Shown: positions 1-13,184, counted from the stretch's first letter. The stretch is 64,000 bases of DNA from Oegoconia quadripuncta (GCA_949316235.1 OX438749.1:9628914-9692913); one strand, 5' to 3'. Numbers and translations are program-made. The notes: generated from the letters alone by a model not told the origin.

Positions 1-365
1 AATTGTAGAGCCTTGATCACTGCCCGTCAATGTTTTACAGAATGCATTTCAGAATTGCATAATCTCATTCCAATATCACTCCGACCAGTCCGATTTCGTA
101 CTACTAGACGCAGGCGAATTAAAATTTATCCACCTGAATGTCTTTGCCATACCAAACATTTGTTTGGCTCTTCATTTATAATGCGAACAGCCAACACATG
201 GTGTTAACACGGCGTCAGTTTCTCCGAAAGCCTACAACATACAAACTTAGGATCGTCCAGAGCATGGTTGATAGGTAGGTATGCACTGAGATTGCGTGCT
301 TCATCTTCATACATTGTTATTTTCTGTCAGGTGAGATTATGATCAAACGCTTATTAAGTCAATCA
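1..365 (+). pseudogene. LINE ORF2 C-terminal fragment and tail
   Basis: The forward frame reads HNLIPISLRPVRFRTTRRRR then HLFGSSFIMRTANTW, resembling the extreme C-terminus of lepidopteran Jockey-group ORF2, where a SFIxRTAxxWN-like motif is usual. It breaks at a stop after 204. The tail GTCAGGTGAGATTATGATCA...AATCATAAAAAC is the family's 3' end, repeated at 12083, 13190 and 36515. The element is cut by the window edge. Confidence 0.55.
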
Positions 366-1561
366 TAAAAACAAAACGCGAGTTATGGCACTCATTTGTC
401 ATTGCGAGTGAGGTGCCAAATTTAAGCTTTTTTTTTAAATTTGTATTATTAAGGACAACAAACAGCTGCACAATCTCTCTACAAAGTAACGTGGATCATT
501 GTACAACAAGCAACGTAATCAACAGGTTACTATTTTGTAGATATAGACAGTAAAGCTAAAGCTAATAAATGCTATAGGTTATAGGATGTAATTTAGAGGT
601 TATGCGCGCATACACACCATACATCAACATAGGCTTTCGTCACCTTTGCTAGGGAAAAGAGTAGGTCAACCACCAATCTGCACTGGGCCAGCATAGTGGA
701 TTATGGCCCATATCTGCTGGAGGAGGCTGTGTTTTAATAACGGGAATATGAAACTTGACGCATGTGAACGATCATCTGACAGTCAATCATTGGCTAAAAT
801 TTTGTAAATATTATTATTTAATTAATATGGAAGTCTCTATTTATTCGTTAAAATTTTATGACAGGCAACAACTTGTTCCATTAATTAGGATGAAAAACGG
901 CTTTTGTTTTTCTTGGTTATTTAGGGGAGTTATTTTATATTGTTCAATTTAATTTATTAGAATACCTTTGTAAATGGATTACATTATTTACCATTAGTAC
1001 CTACCTACTTACATTTGACGATAAATTCTGATGTGCTTTGAATCTAACTAATATATCTGCTTCTTGGCTCCTCACTATCAGTTGAAAAAGCTGAATTAAT
1101 CGATAAGTAAATGATAATCTAACTCCATTCACAGGGAAAATTCGCAACAGTTCGGTTTGAATACGAAACACAAACTATTGTGTAGACAGCGGCAAATTAG
1201 TGTCCAATGGAAACCATCGCCTAGCTAGCCTCGGCTTGTGCAATAGGTGGTATCTATGTATATGTGTACCATTGAGCGAGTCAGCAAGGGAAATGTAATC
1301 ATCTGACGACAATGTAATTGTGTCCTAAATTGGTTCTATAACCAGTTCCTATGAACGTGAGAAAACTAACTGAGAATTATAAAGAAGAACATTACAGTCA
1401 CAAAATATGTATGAAGATGAGCGTATCTCTATCTCTTCCAAACAACTCTGTTAGAAGAGTTACATGGGCTGGGAAACAAATAATAATGCGAAACCAAAAA
1501 ATGATATACCTAGGTAACAATAGATACTTATAATATTATAAACAAATAACTAAATACATAT

Positions 1562-1700
1562 GATTGATGACGACCGACTGTTGTAGCGGATGGCCCTGTC
1601 TGCGAAACCAACGGTTGCGGATTCGAATCCCGCGAGGGGTAAATGTTTGTGTGATGAATACGAACCAGAGTCATGGATGTTTTAGGCTTTTTAAGTGCCG
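1562..1700 (+). mobile_element. tRNA-derived SINE, family 2, truncated
   Basis: Tail of the tRNA-like head: GACCGACTGTTGTAGCGGAT, GGTTGCGGATTCGAATCCCG (B box) and GTAAATGTTTGTGTGATGAA. Later parts of the element are lost. Confidence 0.6.
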
Positions 1701-1972
1701 GAAGCCTATCAGTAGCTCTATTACTGAAAAATGTCATGCTAGGTTTTATTGATGGATTGTTCCCTCCAGTTGCAAGTCCTCTTTTGCCAACATCAACGCT
1801 CTCATAATTGTGTTCCAATATGTGAAGGAAGCCAGTGAAATTACTATCATATCTTCTTACACCAATGACAATGAGTCTGTATCAAAAATTTATTCTGTTA
1901 TGTAGCATACACAAATATAACTTATTGAAAGTAAATTTTTTTTTAAAACTTCATCAATTCACAAGGTGTTGT

Positions 1973-1992
1973 GGTTAGGTTAGGTTAGGTTT
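1973..1992 (+). repeat. Short interstitial TTAGG run
   Basis: GGTTAGGTTAGGTTAGGTTT contains three TTAGG units, the insect telomere repeat. Too short to indicate a telomere. Confidence 0.5.
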
Positions 1993-1999
1993 TCAGGGC

Positions 2000-2225
2000 T
2001 ACTATTTGCATCTCTTTCCGACCCGCTTACATATTGATAAGAGATAGGGACGCAAAGCCTACGCCAATTGTTATGTATGTATGCCCGTATATAGTTAACA
2101 TACCGAACATTCGCACTAAGCGGTTCGATTCTTCATTCATAATGCGAACGGCCAAGGCATGGAACTCCCTTCCGGCGTCAGTCTTTGTCAGTCAAATAAT
2201 GTGTAGATATTTACTTTTATAATTG
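2000..2225 (+). pseudogene. LINE ORF2 C-terminal fragment
   Basis: Same family as the window start: the text for RTKRFDSSFIMRTAKAWNSL and PASVFV (about 2115-2195) is recognisable. No intact frame and no 3' tail. Confidence 0.5.
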
Positions 2226-2332
2226 ATAGAAGTTTTTTTTAATTTCAGTGTCGTATGTGACTGTGTACGAGTATGTGATTGTGGAATGAATGAGTGGTTG
2301 CCTGTCACAGCCCAAAGCGCAATGCTTGGGAT

Positions 2333-2672
2333 CAGTTTTTTTTTATGCACAACGGGTTTGGTACTTGACCTCAATCACACCTGATGTTAAGTGAAGATGA
2401 GGTCGAAGGTGGAAGCGTACTGACCCGGAAACCCCAACACATTTGGGGGACTGGCTATCTTATCTCTGACCACCGGAACACAACAATGCTATTAACATTG
2501 CTGCTTGACGATAGATTTAGATAAGATTGTGGTAGCTAGCCAGGCGGACATTTAAAATGTCCTACCACCAACCAAACCGAGTACTTAAACATGTACCTCT
2601 CTGGGGATCGAACCCGCGACCTCCGAATCGTAAACTCAATATTGTTTACATTGAGCCACGGAGGCGGTTAAA
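2333..2672 (-). mobile_element. tRNA-derived SINE, family 1
   Basis: On the minus strand it starts with a tRNA-like head (GCCTCCGTGGCTCAATGTAA, then the B-box region AGGTCGCGGGTTCGATCCCC). It continues through CCGCCTGGCTAGCTACCACC and AGATAAGATAGCCAGTCCCC to GGTCAAGTACCAAACCCGTT and a T-rich plus-strand end. Seven or more copies of this family occur in the window. Confidence 0.75.
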
Positions 2673-2679
2673 CGTCTCA

Positions 2680-4440
2680 GTTTACGTAAGTGAGAGAATA
2701 CCCGTAAACCATTGGTCAGTGTGTGTTGAGCAAGAAAGTATTGGTGTTATGTGTGCCTTAGGGTAACTGCGGGAGTGATTAGTTTATCTACATTTTATTG
2801 CACAGGGTCGTAATGATTACTACTGGAACTAAAGCGTTTGGGTAATCCGTTGTAGTTATGATTGTGAAAGCAACAGTAAAATGGTAGCATAATGCTTATC
2901 CAAGCTATACCAACCAACAGCTCTCTAAAATGACGCTCTTATTTAGACTTTAAATAACTTCGGATGGTACACCTTAAATAACCAGCTTGCTACCAGTGAT
3001 AATAAATAATTTATTTGCAACAAGAGAAAGTAGTTACAATAAAAAAAAAAATCCTGCTTAGATATTTTATTCCTTTATTAATACACTAACTCTCCCACTA
3101 GGATTGCCTGTGTCGGGAGAGTACGCCCGTATTAATAAACCGTTCTCAATATTGTGATGACTTTAAGTTGACGCTTGAGAATCTGTTGCATATTAAAACA
3201 GTATCTAAAAAAATTGTATTGAGTCTGAGACGCGAACTCAATTTCAAGATCGATTTATTAATAGTCTCTTCCCAATAGTAACAAACAAAATAAGAAACGG
3301 ATCTAAGTGACTAGATGATTAAATTATTGGAGTTAAAATTAATCAGTTAACACAAGTAAGTAGGTACTTACATAAGAAAATCATTAGACACAACAAACGT
3401 TTGGAGCACAAAGATGGGTCCGATATTTACATATATTAAGGCCAGGCCAGCTTACGAAATCTGACGAAAAGATGAATCTTTGAGCTTCCAATGTGAAGAC
3501 AGGTTGTTGAATTCTACTACACAAAAATTATTACAGAATGAAAAAGAAACAAAGAAACATAATAACCGAAAAGAATATTGAAAAATGGTTTGGTAATTCT
3601 GTAAAAAAACCTAAATATCACCATTAAAACTAAACTTCTATGATGACGATTTCGTAATTTTCAGCGACAGTGATATGATTTTTTTATATAAATGATAGCT
3701 TTTTTATTGTTATAACACAATAACCGGTTACATTTTTAATAAATAGTCCAGTGTTCCAAAAATAAATTAAAATATACTAAATAGTAATGTTTTCGTTCGT
3801 GAACCTATTGATGCGACAATTAAAGCTATGTAATAATCAACCATATTATATAATTCATAACACTACATCAATAATTTTTGGCGTCCGTATAAAGAATACT
3901 TAAATAAGTTTTTAAATAGTACAGTATAGATGGTGTATAATAAAATAATTTATCTAGCAATAACGTGGTAACTACGGCCTCAATCCAATTGTTTTATCAT
4001 GTAAAATTACCCTGTAGAATTATGTCTGGAGCCTACTGTACTAAGATAGCGATGAACACAAAATGCCTTGGGGTATTCTAATACAAACCAATCTATTAAT
4101 TAACGATTATTGATTAGTTATTTACCGGTACGACCTAACTGCTGAACTAGGGGATGCTCTAGCAAACACAACTACCACCGAAGCGCTGGCCATGTTTGAT
4201 TTCGTGCCAGATGTGGCGTCATTGCAAGGGAAGCATTATGGAGTTGGCATCTAATTTCCAGGTAGAATGTTTGTCCATTACCAGATGCTGTGTAAAAGGA
4301 TTCTGTGTAGAGTAGAGTGCCTTTTAATTGATTTTGGGTAGAATAATATTCGAGTAATAGGTACGGTCGTCATAGTGCTTACATTTGCGTATTCAATATT
4401 CTTTATTGTACTTACTTTTGTAATTTATATTCATACATAT
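2680..4440. other. Intergenic, nothing recognised
   Basis: AT-rich sequence with short A and T runs. No coding frame, SINE head or LINE tail could be identified. Confidence 0.5.
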
Positions 4441-4445
4441 AATTT

Positions 4446-4672
4446 AGATAACTCAAAGGTGACTGACATAGTGATCTATCAACGCCCAGCCCAAACCACT
4501 GGACGGATCGGGCTGAAATTTGGCATGCAGGTAGATGTTATGACGCAGGCATTCGCTAAGAAAGGGATTTTGATAAATTCTACCCTCAAGGGGATAAAAT
4601 AGGGGATGAAAGTTTGTTGTTTGTATTTTGATAAAATCTTCCACGCGGACGAAGTCGCGGGAGGAAAGCTAG
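4446..4672 (+). mobile_element. Helitron-like short element, third subfamily
   Basis: Contains CAACGCCCAGCCCAAACCAC and GGATCGGGCTGAAATTTGG and ends GCGGACGAAGTCGCGGGAGG then AAAGCTAG (4665-4672) followed by T. The left limit is uncertain. Confidence 0.45.
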
Positions 4673-4684
4673 TTCATACATATA

Positions 4685-4905
4685 ATTACAACCTGTGTGG
4701 TAAGTGGTTAGAAATCCTGACCACTATAACAAGAGGTCGCGAGTTAGGCATATGTGTGTGTGATGAATTCGGACATGTGTACCCTGAGTTACGGATGTTT
4801 TCATTTATAATAAGTATTTATTAAAAAAAAATGTATTTATCAACCATCTGGTATCCAGAACACAAGCATTTAGATGGCGCTGTGTGTTTTGTGTAGGATA
4901 TTTAT
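4685..4905 (+). mobile_element. tRNA-derived SINE, family 3
   Basis: GTGGTTAGAAATCCTGACCA, AACAAGAGGTCGCGAGTTAG (B-box remnant), TGTGTGTGTGATGAATTCGG, ATCAACCATCTGGTATCCAG and GCATTTAGATGGCGCTGTGT. Matches the reverse copies at 40925 and 60396. Confidence 0.6.
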
Positions 4906-4949
4906 TTATTATTTTATTTATTTATACATTTTGTCAGGACATAATCATA

Positions 4950-5165
4950 CATTATGTTCCAAATGGGGTAGTCAGAAATATCCCAAACATTAGCGTTTGG
5001 ATATTGTTATAGTTTAATACTTGAAACAACATCCACGGTTAGTCTTTAGAAAAATACAGAAGTGCAGAACGTGACATGTTTTTTTGTGGTGGTAAGACAC
5101 ATAGTCATCTTTTAGGACATCCACGGAAAGAGGCGGGTTGATTCTTTTTATTTTACGTGCCGAAA
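4950..5165 (-). repeat. Dispersed repeat, same family as 62670
   Basis: TTCCAAATGGGGTAGTCAGA, TATCCCAAACATTAGCGTTT, ACTTGAAACAACATCCACGG and ACACATAGTCATCTTTTAGG are the reverse of 62700-62910, with local insertions. Confidence 0.5.
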
Positions 5166-5442
5166 CCACACATAGTATTTGTCAAAATTCGTAATTTGGA
5201 GCATAAAACTGGTTCCAATCCATGTTTGAATGATATCGGTTCACGTGTCCAAGATATTTAGTTTTTATTACATGATTTATTTACTTAGATGTTGATACAT
5301 AATAGGAGTTTTTCGAAATTTTCAATTTATATGTCTCTTACGAGCTGTGAAGTCTTACGGTTAAGGGCAGTTCCAGCCTTCGAGCAAGGGAGGTCACATA
5401 CTCAAGGTTCAGTCTGCACAAGTTCCAAAATAATAATAATTG

Positions 5443-5545
5443 ACTACCGTTTGGTGTAGTAGATAGTGATCCTGTCAGCGAAACCAACGGTTGCGGGTTC
5501 AAATCCCGCTAGGAGTAAATGTTTGTGTGATGAATGTGATTTTTT
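5443..5545 (+). mobile_element. tRNA-derived SINE, family 2, truncated
   Basis: GACTACCGTTTGGTGTAGTA, GATAGTGATCCTGTCAGCGA, GGTTGCGGGTTCAAATCCCG and AAATGTTTGTGTGATGAATG match the 5' half of family 2. Confidence 0.6.
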
Positions 5546-5823
5546 TAAAGTTTACATAAAGTTATTTGGCGTAGGTAATGTTAATTAATTAGTAACACAT
5601 TCACGGACACTGAACCAGAAACAATAGTTTTTTATTGTTATTACAAGTGTCCGCGGAAGTGTTAAAAATAATATATGTTATAAAATTATTTATTACTTAC
5701 AGTATATTTCCATCTTGCCATTCTTCACGTTAGGCGACACATACATACATACACTATAGGGTGATATCCTTACTTAAGACATTAAGGACTAGGAAGGAAT
5801 ACCAGAGTATATTAAATACCTGA

Positions 5824-6081
5824 TTGGTATCCTGTGTTGTGGATCTAACCAGATCCAGTTATGTGATTACCTTAGCCGACTTCACAAAGTTAGTCAATCC
5901 TTCAAAGGGCAATATATACGCTTTTACTTTGAGGTTCCTACTGATATCCAAAACTTGGTCTTTGATAAATATAAGACTATTATTTAACGCAAGGCAAGGA
6001 AAGGTAAAATATCCGATTACTCGAGTGATAAAAATGTATGGAGCTAGCCGCTCGATTGTTAGTTATTTCTTTAATTTATAG
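5824..6081 (+). pseudogene. LINE ORF2 C-terminal fragment
   Basis: The text resembles 10173-10448: ACTTCACAAAGTTAGTCAAT, CAAAGGGCAATATATACGCT, and a VPTDIQNLVF-like stretch with small frameshifts. A further remnant lies at 22650-22745. Confidence 0.45.
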
Positions 6082-6767
6082 TAATACAATAAAGTATTCC
6101 TGACGAACAGATAAAAATGAACAACCTTCTTGAGCTTGTTCTCAAAGGAGTAGATGCTGTATAAATTCCGAACGCCTGGCAGCTTCAATGACTACTTTAA
6201 AGTGTAAATTTTACTTACGAAAATAAAATATTATTTAATGATTAATTAACGATTTATAACGTCCAGAATAGAAGTGAAAAATAGCGATTTATACAATGCC
6301 TGTTAGATTTGCTTCTATTTCGAAGTGTAGGTAAATAATTTGATCTATGAATATTCGGCAGAAACGGAACAAATTTTCAACCGATTTTCATGTGAGAATT
6401 GCGTGCATATCCGTCGATTCCATGCAATTCAACAAGCACATTACATATCTATATTCCGGCGCAGTCAGTCGTATCCGTTGCGGTGTTTCGCATCAAAGCG
6501 AACTCTGGGCTCACAACATCCATCCATTTAGTGAAGGGCCCAACAGTGTTCCATCTAATGAAACCTTTTGCGTACTTCACTTTAATACCTCAATTTTAGG
6601 GTTTTAGTAGCTAAAGGTGTAACGTGGGTTTATGAATGAATTAAACACAGCTTTATAGAGAGTCTTAGTTGCAGAAGGTTGGGCTAGTAATAAGTAGAAT
6701 TGGAAGTCCGAAAATACCAATTTGCTTTTCGAAAAAAAACAGAATATTAATAGTAGCATTTATAATG

Positions 6768-7078
6768 GTGTCGATTCGGGTGTACACCAACTAAATTAAA
6801 TTAAACCAAAACCAGTTTTAAAGTAGTAGATAGATAGATAGATAAAGCGTTTATTTGCATATTACAGAAACACATACAAAAATATTCGACTTAACAATAA
6901 TTCTGCTTGGTGTTATTCTTACACAATGTAGCCTTATTTCACAGTAATAAAAATAAAAATTAAAATTAAATTAGTACTGTCTCTTTCACCCCGGAACAGT
7001 ACGATGCGACGGCACCACTCCAAAACTGGTTTCAGTTTAGTTTAGTTGGTATACATCCGAATCGAAACCAATGTCTAC
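6768..7078. mobile_element. MITE with about 30-bp terminal inverted repeats
   Basis: The left end GGTGTCGATTCGGGTGTACA...CCAACTAAA is mirrored at the right end TTTAGTTTAGTTGGTATACA...CCGAATCG. The inner part has GTACTGTCTCTTTCACCCCG and a (TAGA)n-containing insertion near 6828-6920. No coding capacity. Same family as 17679. Confidence 0.7.
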
Positions 7079-7079
7079 A

Positions 7080-8485
7080 CGGAATAAAACGAATGAAACG
7101 AAAAATATTAAGTGTAGAAAGTAATTAAAATGCTTTGTCAAGTCAATAATTCAGTAGATAGTCATCGTCATCGAGAAAACTAGCGTCATATGAAAAAAAG
7201 ATGCATTTTTCATCCCTAGTAATAAGTAATATACATAAAATCCTGTTATATTCTTTCATCTTTATTGAATTAATTAGTAAAATAACACAAACACATTTTC
7301 TGAAATAAAATCGACATCACCATACGGCAAAAACAAATACTTTCTATTGAAATTATCGGCATTTCACCTTTCAATCGTTGTGGTTAAAAAAATGCGTATC
7401 TTTGAACGACTTTTTTGAAGAAAAACAAAAGGCAATATTGTGACAATACTCCATTTCCTGATAAAAGACAAGACATTCAAATAAAAGGCATTATTATTAT
7501 TGTGTAGGTGTTCTGTGTTTCTTCTTTCGCGTGAAAGGAGGTAATCTCGAGCTATTTCGTGTGGATGTAATAATATCTAAAAGGTACGTGTAAGGGCTTT
7601 ATGTTTGCGGCAATAAATGCAAAAATTCCATTAAGCCTGATATTGTGGTGTGGTATTGCTCATGTGTTGTATGAGGAACATTCCACTGGAACGTGATATT
7701 GGGGCTATGTTTACTATAGGTTCAGAAATACAAATAACTAACAAATTAAAAATTTAGAAAATAAAATATATGGTTTAATCGTCCAGGTAGACTAGACCTA
7801 AGGATAGTATTATATATTATGTCGTAGATAGTGGTTACCGACGAAATTTGTAATTTGGACCATCGTTTGACTGTCATAGTACGCGGTTTGCTACGAGAAG
7901 TGAACCAGGTGGAGCTGGTATCGTGACGTTTACAGTAATGTTAGGTCTGCACATCAATAATGATCATTCATAATGCATCAATTTACTTTGATGACTTATT
8001 ATCTCCGTCGAGCGGATGAATTCGGTGAGCAGTATCTTGATAAGAAGCTAATCATTGAATTTGAGCAGAAGGGATTGTAGACTAGACCGATTGAATCCCA
8101 CAGATTGCATGAGAGGGCCAAGTTGGATGGCATGATGGCCATGCAAATGTTTACCCTGCACCGGTAAGCATCTCAGGTTCCATGATCATGAATTAGTCTA
8201 CTCACAGAGATTAAGCTGATCGGGCCTGTGTTTTATCAATGGCAGACCGTTGTCTCGTCCTATTAAATCCTAGTGTCATTCCGATATCATATTCACCTAT
8301 AGTAGCATAATATCGCAATTGTCGGAGCAACCCTATACCACAAGATAATGGTAACCATGGTAACCATGGTAATAAGACCATGGTAACGGCGACCAAAAAC
8401 CTGTGTTATAAGATAAATGTCTACGAACGACTTAACCGATTTTTATCAATTATGCCTAAAAATCAGTCTCCTCGTTTAGTCTGTA
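7080..8485. other. Intergenic, nothing recognised
   Basis: No gene or clear mobile element. A short GGTAACCAT tandem (8350-8372) is the only patterned sequence. Confidence 0.45.
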
Positions 8486-8489
8486 ATAC

Positions 8490-8790
8490 CTATAAAAAAC
8501 CGTACTCAAATCGGACCACGCATTACTGAGATATGTCCCGACAAAGACACCCACACACAACACCATCAAACACATAACGCCCATCGTTTTTCGTCGGGGT
8601 TATAAAAGTCCTGGATAAACATTGAATTGATTTCCAATCATATTACTACTTAACATGTAGTTATCTGAATATTTATAAACTCGCGAAAAACAACGGATGT
8701 TACGACTTTGTGCCCAGTCTTTGTTCGGATATATCTCAATAATGCATGGTCCGATTTGAGTACACATTCTTTTATATTTAATATGAAAGT
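8490..8790. repeat. Foldback repeat
   Basis: CGTACTCAAATCGGACCACG and GAGATATGTCCCGACAAAGA (8498-8548) are mirrored by TCTTTGTTCGGATATATCTC and CATGGTCCGATTTGAGTACA (8717-8765). The same text occurs at 15340-15400 and 63600-63725, so this is an inverted pair of a dispersed repeat. Confidence 0.6.
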
Positions 8791-9555
8791 AGCAGAAAGG
8801 TACATAGTCAAGTTGAAAAGATATTTAACTTTTAACACAGTTGCTTTGTATTCGCGTTGTATACTTGGATGATATTATTATTGTCTAGTTCCTCGCATAT
8901 TTTCTATATTTGCATTTTATGTTATTTTATTACATCTTCCATCGCACCTACTAATGGAATTTTTAACTTCATTTTCGATCAAAAAAACATCACAGAAATA
9001 GAAGTTATTGGCGTAGGTAGGTTTTTTTTTCAATAACGCACGCGCCGGACTGAAATTGATATGCGACTGGCGGGATACGTAGAGTTCCTATCATGCGAAA
9101 TTTATTTGGAACACATATTTTCTCTCAGTTTTCTATATTTATTTCATTTAATGATGTAACTATGTGGAATAGGCTATAAACGCCTGACACAATTAACACT
9201 TTATTTCGATGATGGGTTTGAAAAAATAATTAAACGACCTATGCCAATACCTTTTAATGCACTTACCTAATATGCCTTATTTTTTCTTACGGTAAAAAAA
9301 CTCATCTGGTATAGATATAGGACACCAGCAGACTACCAATGATTATAATAAAATCGAGATAAATAAATGTAAGCTAAATAACTTCGAAGCGGCCTGACCG
9401 ATTTCCAAATCGTAGCCACAAGTTATCGAATATATATAAAAAAAACGTTTTTAAATCGGTTCAGCCGTTTTGAGAAAGACAAAGGCTTTAAACTTATAAA
9501 CACCTGTCTTTTTGCGTCGGGAGTCAATAGAAGAATTAAATAATATGTGAAGGAC

Positions 9556-9832
9556 AGTAAACCTTTAACCGCCTCCGTGGTCCTCAATGTAAACAACATT
9601 AGGTTTACGATTCGGATGTCGCGGGTTTGATTCCCAGATACATGTTTAAGTACTCGGTTTGGTTGGTGGTAGGGCATTTTAAATGTCCACCTGGCTAGCT
9701 ACCACCATCTTATCTAAATCTGCCGCCAGTGTTGGGATTTCCGGGTCAGTACGCTTTCACCTTCGACCTCATCTCCATTACCATCAGGTGTGATTGTGGT
9801 CAAGTACCAACCCGTTGTGCATATAAAAATGA
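9556..9832 (+). mobile_element. tRNA-derived SINE, family 1
   Basis: Forward copy: GCCTCCGTGGTCCTCAATGT head, GGATGTCGCGGGTTTGATTC B-box region, GCCTGGCTAGCTACCACCAT and GTGATTGTGGTCAAGTACCA. The segment with GTTCCGGTTGTCAGAGATAA seen in full copies is deleted. Confidence 0.7.
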
Positions 9833-10172
9833 CTGTTTTTAGCAGCTTCATGGAAAAGAGGAAGTACAGAACTCTATTTTACTTATCTAGAAACTATGGT
9901 CTTAGCCCTAATTATTTTTAACAGACTCCAAAGAAAGCGGGGTTCTGTATTCGTCGGTATGTACCTTTGAAGGTAACCAATATTTTCGTAATTTGTCAAC
10001 CGATTTCGATGATTATTTTTTTGTTTCATAGGGTTTATCACCGGGATGGTTCCGTGTAAATTTGGTTATGATTTGATGTGCACTCCGGAAATACAGAGCG
10101 GTATCTCTGAGGAATAAATTTCAGGTAATCAATATATTAACTTTAGCATCGCAATATATTTACGAAAACTTA

Positions 10173-10690
10173 ATGTACGTAAGAAAGAATCTGCATTTGT
10201 TTAGGAAAAATTGTGAAATACACAATGTTAATACAAGATATAAAAATAAACTTGCTGTCCATAGCAGTCGCTTACACAAAGTCACTAAGTCATTCAAGGG
10301 ACAATGTATACGCTATTACAATAAGGTTCCGGTAGACATTCAAAATTTGCCTTTAAATAAATTTAAAACAACCATTAAACGGAAACTATGTGCCAAAGGT
10401 TATTATAAAATTTCTGACTATCTGGATGATAAGAATGTGTGGACATGAACCGCTCGCCATTATCCAGTATATTTTATTCTTATTTTTCTTTGTCGAATCA
10501 TAAATTTTACAATTAGGTATTTCAATTGTATTTGTATTGACTTATTTAAAAAGAGCAACCCTGGAGTTTCTTGCTCGTTCTTCTCTGGGGAGACTGCCTA
10601 GTGAATGAGCGATAACTGTATGTCATGACGATTTCAAATGTTATTCTTATAACTTACGAAATAAAAACATTTTTGATTTTGATTTTTTGA
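10173..10690 (+). pseudogene. LINE ORF2 C-terminus with 3' end
   Basis: An open frame of about 90 codons reads NVNTRYKNKLAVHSSRLHKV, then FKGQCIRYYNKVPVDIQNLP, KFKTTIKRKL and stop, as in the ORF2 C-terminus of CR1/Jockey-group LINEs. The 3'UTR has AAAAAGAGCAACCCTGGAGT and TTCTTGCTCGTTCTTCTC. The element ends in a TTTTGAT-type repeat after AATAAAAAC. 5'-truncated. Confidence 0.65.
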
Positions 10691-12014
10691 TTTTGGATCA
10701 TCTGTTGTTTCAGTTGCAAACCAAGAATCTTTTTTCTTCAAGGAGCATATTAAAGTACAAAATTTCGGAGGATTGATCGCACCTTGTTTTAGTGATTTTT
10801 AAACATCCTAACTTTATGAAACCTAACAAAGTTAAACCAAATTTTTTAATATTTATTTATCTTTCTTTTATCTCCACTCACAAGGTGGACCAATGAAAGT
10901 CGTTGAAAGTCGCTGGATGCAGGTTTGTGACGAGGTGTTCAACCTCCTCCTCCTCGTCTATTCGATACTCTTTGGCTTTATACTCTTTTCGAATTCGATT
11001 CAAAATTCCGCATTTTGTTTTCTGAAATAGTAGCGAGTGGTTTTTCCGAGACTGTTACAATGAGGACGTTTTTCCTGTGCTTGTTTCTTTTCTTTTTCCA
11101 ATAACGTAGCTATATTTATTTATTTTAGTAATTTATAAACCTGTGAGTGTTTTTTAAAATACAAAATTCCATTATTTCCATAAACGTTTATTCACCGTCA
11201 TCACCTGTGCAAGTCTGCTGGACCTTTAGGTGCGAACTCCACGACCCTGTAGACCTCTCACGGCGCCCAACTCACATTCTACCAACAACAGTCAGCATCC
11301 CAGGGTTACCCTACCAGCTGTCGCAGGTTGCTTCCAATCGGTCGCTTTTTATGTTTATGGGAGAGACCTATGTTCAATAGTGCATGGACGTCCTGTGGCT
11401 AATAGGATGTTAATGACATAACTCATTTTAATGTTAATGAAGAACTCCAAAGGGTTATAATATTAAGTCAAATATTACGTTTACAATTAGATCGTTTACC
11501 CAGTTCACCGCTTCTATGGGATCCATTTCATTATTCATATCTCAGCAGACCGATAACTCTAGGCCCGCTAAGAATGTTTATACAGCCATCTCGGAGACGA
11601 TATTAAAGGCATTATTACATTTCTGGAGCTCTCCTCTCTTCACTCGCAGTTATTTCCGGAAAAAGGACAAAATATATTAGGAAAAAGAAACAACGTCTCG
11701 CCTGTTTTTGCTTCCCCACTTTACACGGTACGTGTCGAGGGAAAATCCTGAAACATTATTAACACTATAACATTATCGCGGCTGACAGTGGCCTACATAT
11801 TGGAAAGTGGATATTTTATTTGTTCGACAGTTCACCTAAAGTTACCCCATTATAACGCGTTCCACTCTCACAAGCATGAATTTTCAATTAGCCATCCCAC
11901 TTGGAGCAAATGTGTAAACCAGGAAAAATCCCGTCTTTACCCGAACGGCCCAGGAAGAAGGAAGGATGTATATAAATTTCTGTGTTACGTGTGGTTTCGG
12001 CAAGTAAATTGAAT

Positions 12015-12400
12015 AGAACCAATCCATCTCTTCCCGTGGATGTCGTAAAAGGCGACTAAGGGACTTTCCACCAAAAAAATCTGATTCCTACCACCTTGGA
12101 ATCTTCAAAAGCAGAGTGAATAGGCATTTACTGGGATCGCGTGCTTCATCTTTCGTCGTCACTTTCCATCAGGTGAGATTGAGGTCAAAAGCGAATCCAG
12201 TCAATCATGAAAAAAAAACTATAGATTTGCACGTATCAACGCCAATGGGCTCACTTGTGCATTTCTGCATACTTCATAAGATAAACCGTGGATGTAGTTT
12301 CACGCATTAAAATCTTTATGTTTGGTACACCCAAACACTAATGTTTGGGATATCTCTGACCACCCCATTTGGGATAAAGGTTGTGATGTTATGTATGTAC
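12015..12400 (+). repeat. Dispersed repeat split by a LINE tail
   Basis: 12015-12082 (CCATCTCTTCCCGTGGATGT, CGTAAAAGGCGACTAAGG) and 12220-12400 (ACCGTGGATGTAGTTTCACG, ACACCCAAACACTAATGTTT, CACCCCATTTGGGATAAAGG) are continuous in the copy at 62670. The interval 12083-12219 is a LINE 3' end with the ORF2 terminus LGIFKSRVNRHLLGSR and an A tract. The 74- and 64-codon frames here are not genes. Confidence 0.6.
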
Positions 12401-13184
12401 CCAAAACGGCTTGATCAATTTTGAAATGCGATGAGTATCAAGAGTGTCATAGGATACAGCTAACAGTAAAAAATCCAGCATGGCAGCCACGAAATACGAA
12501 ATATGCATTAAGGGATTTTCTAAAGAAAATGTTTGTAGTAATTGTAAAAGTACACCACTCTTGATCACTTGATTAAGTTAGAGCTTTCAGATATTACGCA
12601 AGCCGTACTTATAAATATATAAATTGTGGAACTAAGCAAATACTCCATTAAGGATTCAATTTGTTTGAAACAAGCATATTTTATTAGAGTTTAGTAAGTA
12701 TATTAAAACTATCTTCCTTTTATAGCTGAGCTCGTTTATGGGATGCGATAAATTTCAAATATGGAAAATCACGTGTATGCAGTACGTTATGGAGTCGGTA
12801 TGCGAAATCTTATGACTTACGACATATATCCAATATTCCCGGGGGCGCTAGGCACGGGTTGAGCTGCACTCGAACAATCATAAAACACAAATCAAGCTGG
12901 AAAATTCACGAAAAGATGCAAGACAAAGCGCTTCGATCGAAGGGAATTTCATTTTGAAACATACTTTATTTTATTTGACCACAACATGCTTGGTATAGTG
13001 GTACTTTGTGTATCAGTAACAGTTTTTGGAAATGAGAAAATGTATAGTTTAGTAATAAATTCAATGAATGCTTCTAATGATGAGGTTAATTAATATACTC
13101 GTTATTTCCCATGAGGGATTTCAGAAATTACATGAAAGAACGAGAGCTGCTGACGTAGATCTGAGAATTGGTAAACGATTGGTA

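Noticed and set aside
1973..1992. Telomere
   Set aside because: Only three TTAGG units, embedded between ordinary intergenic sequences.
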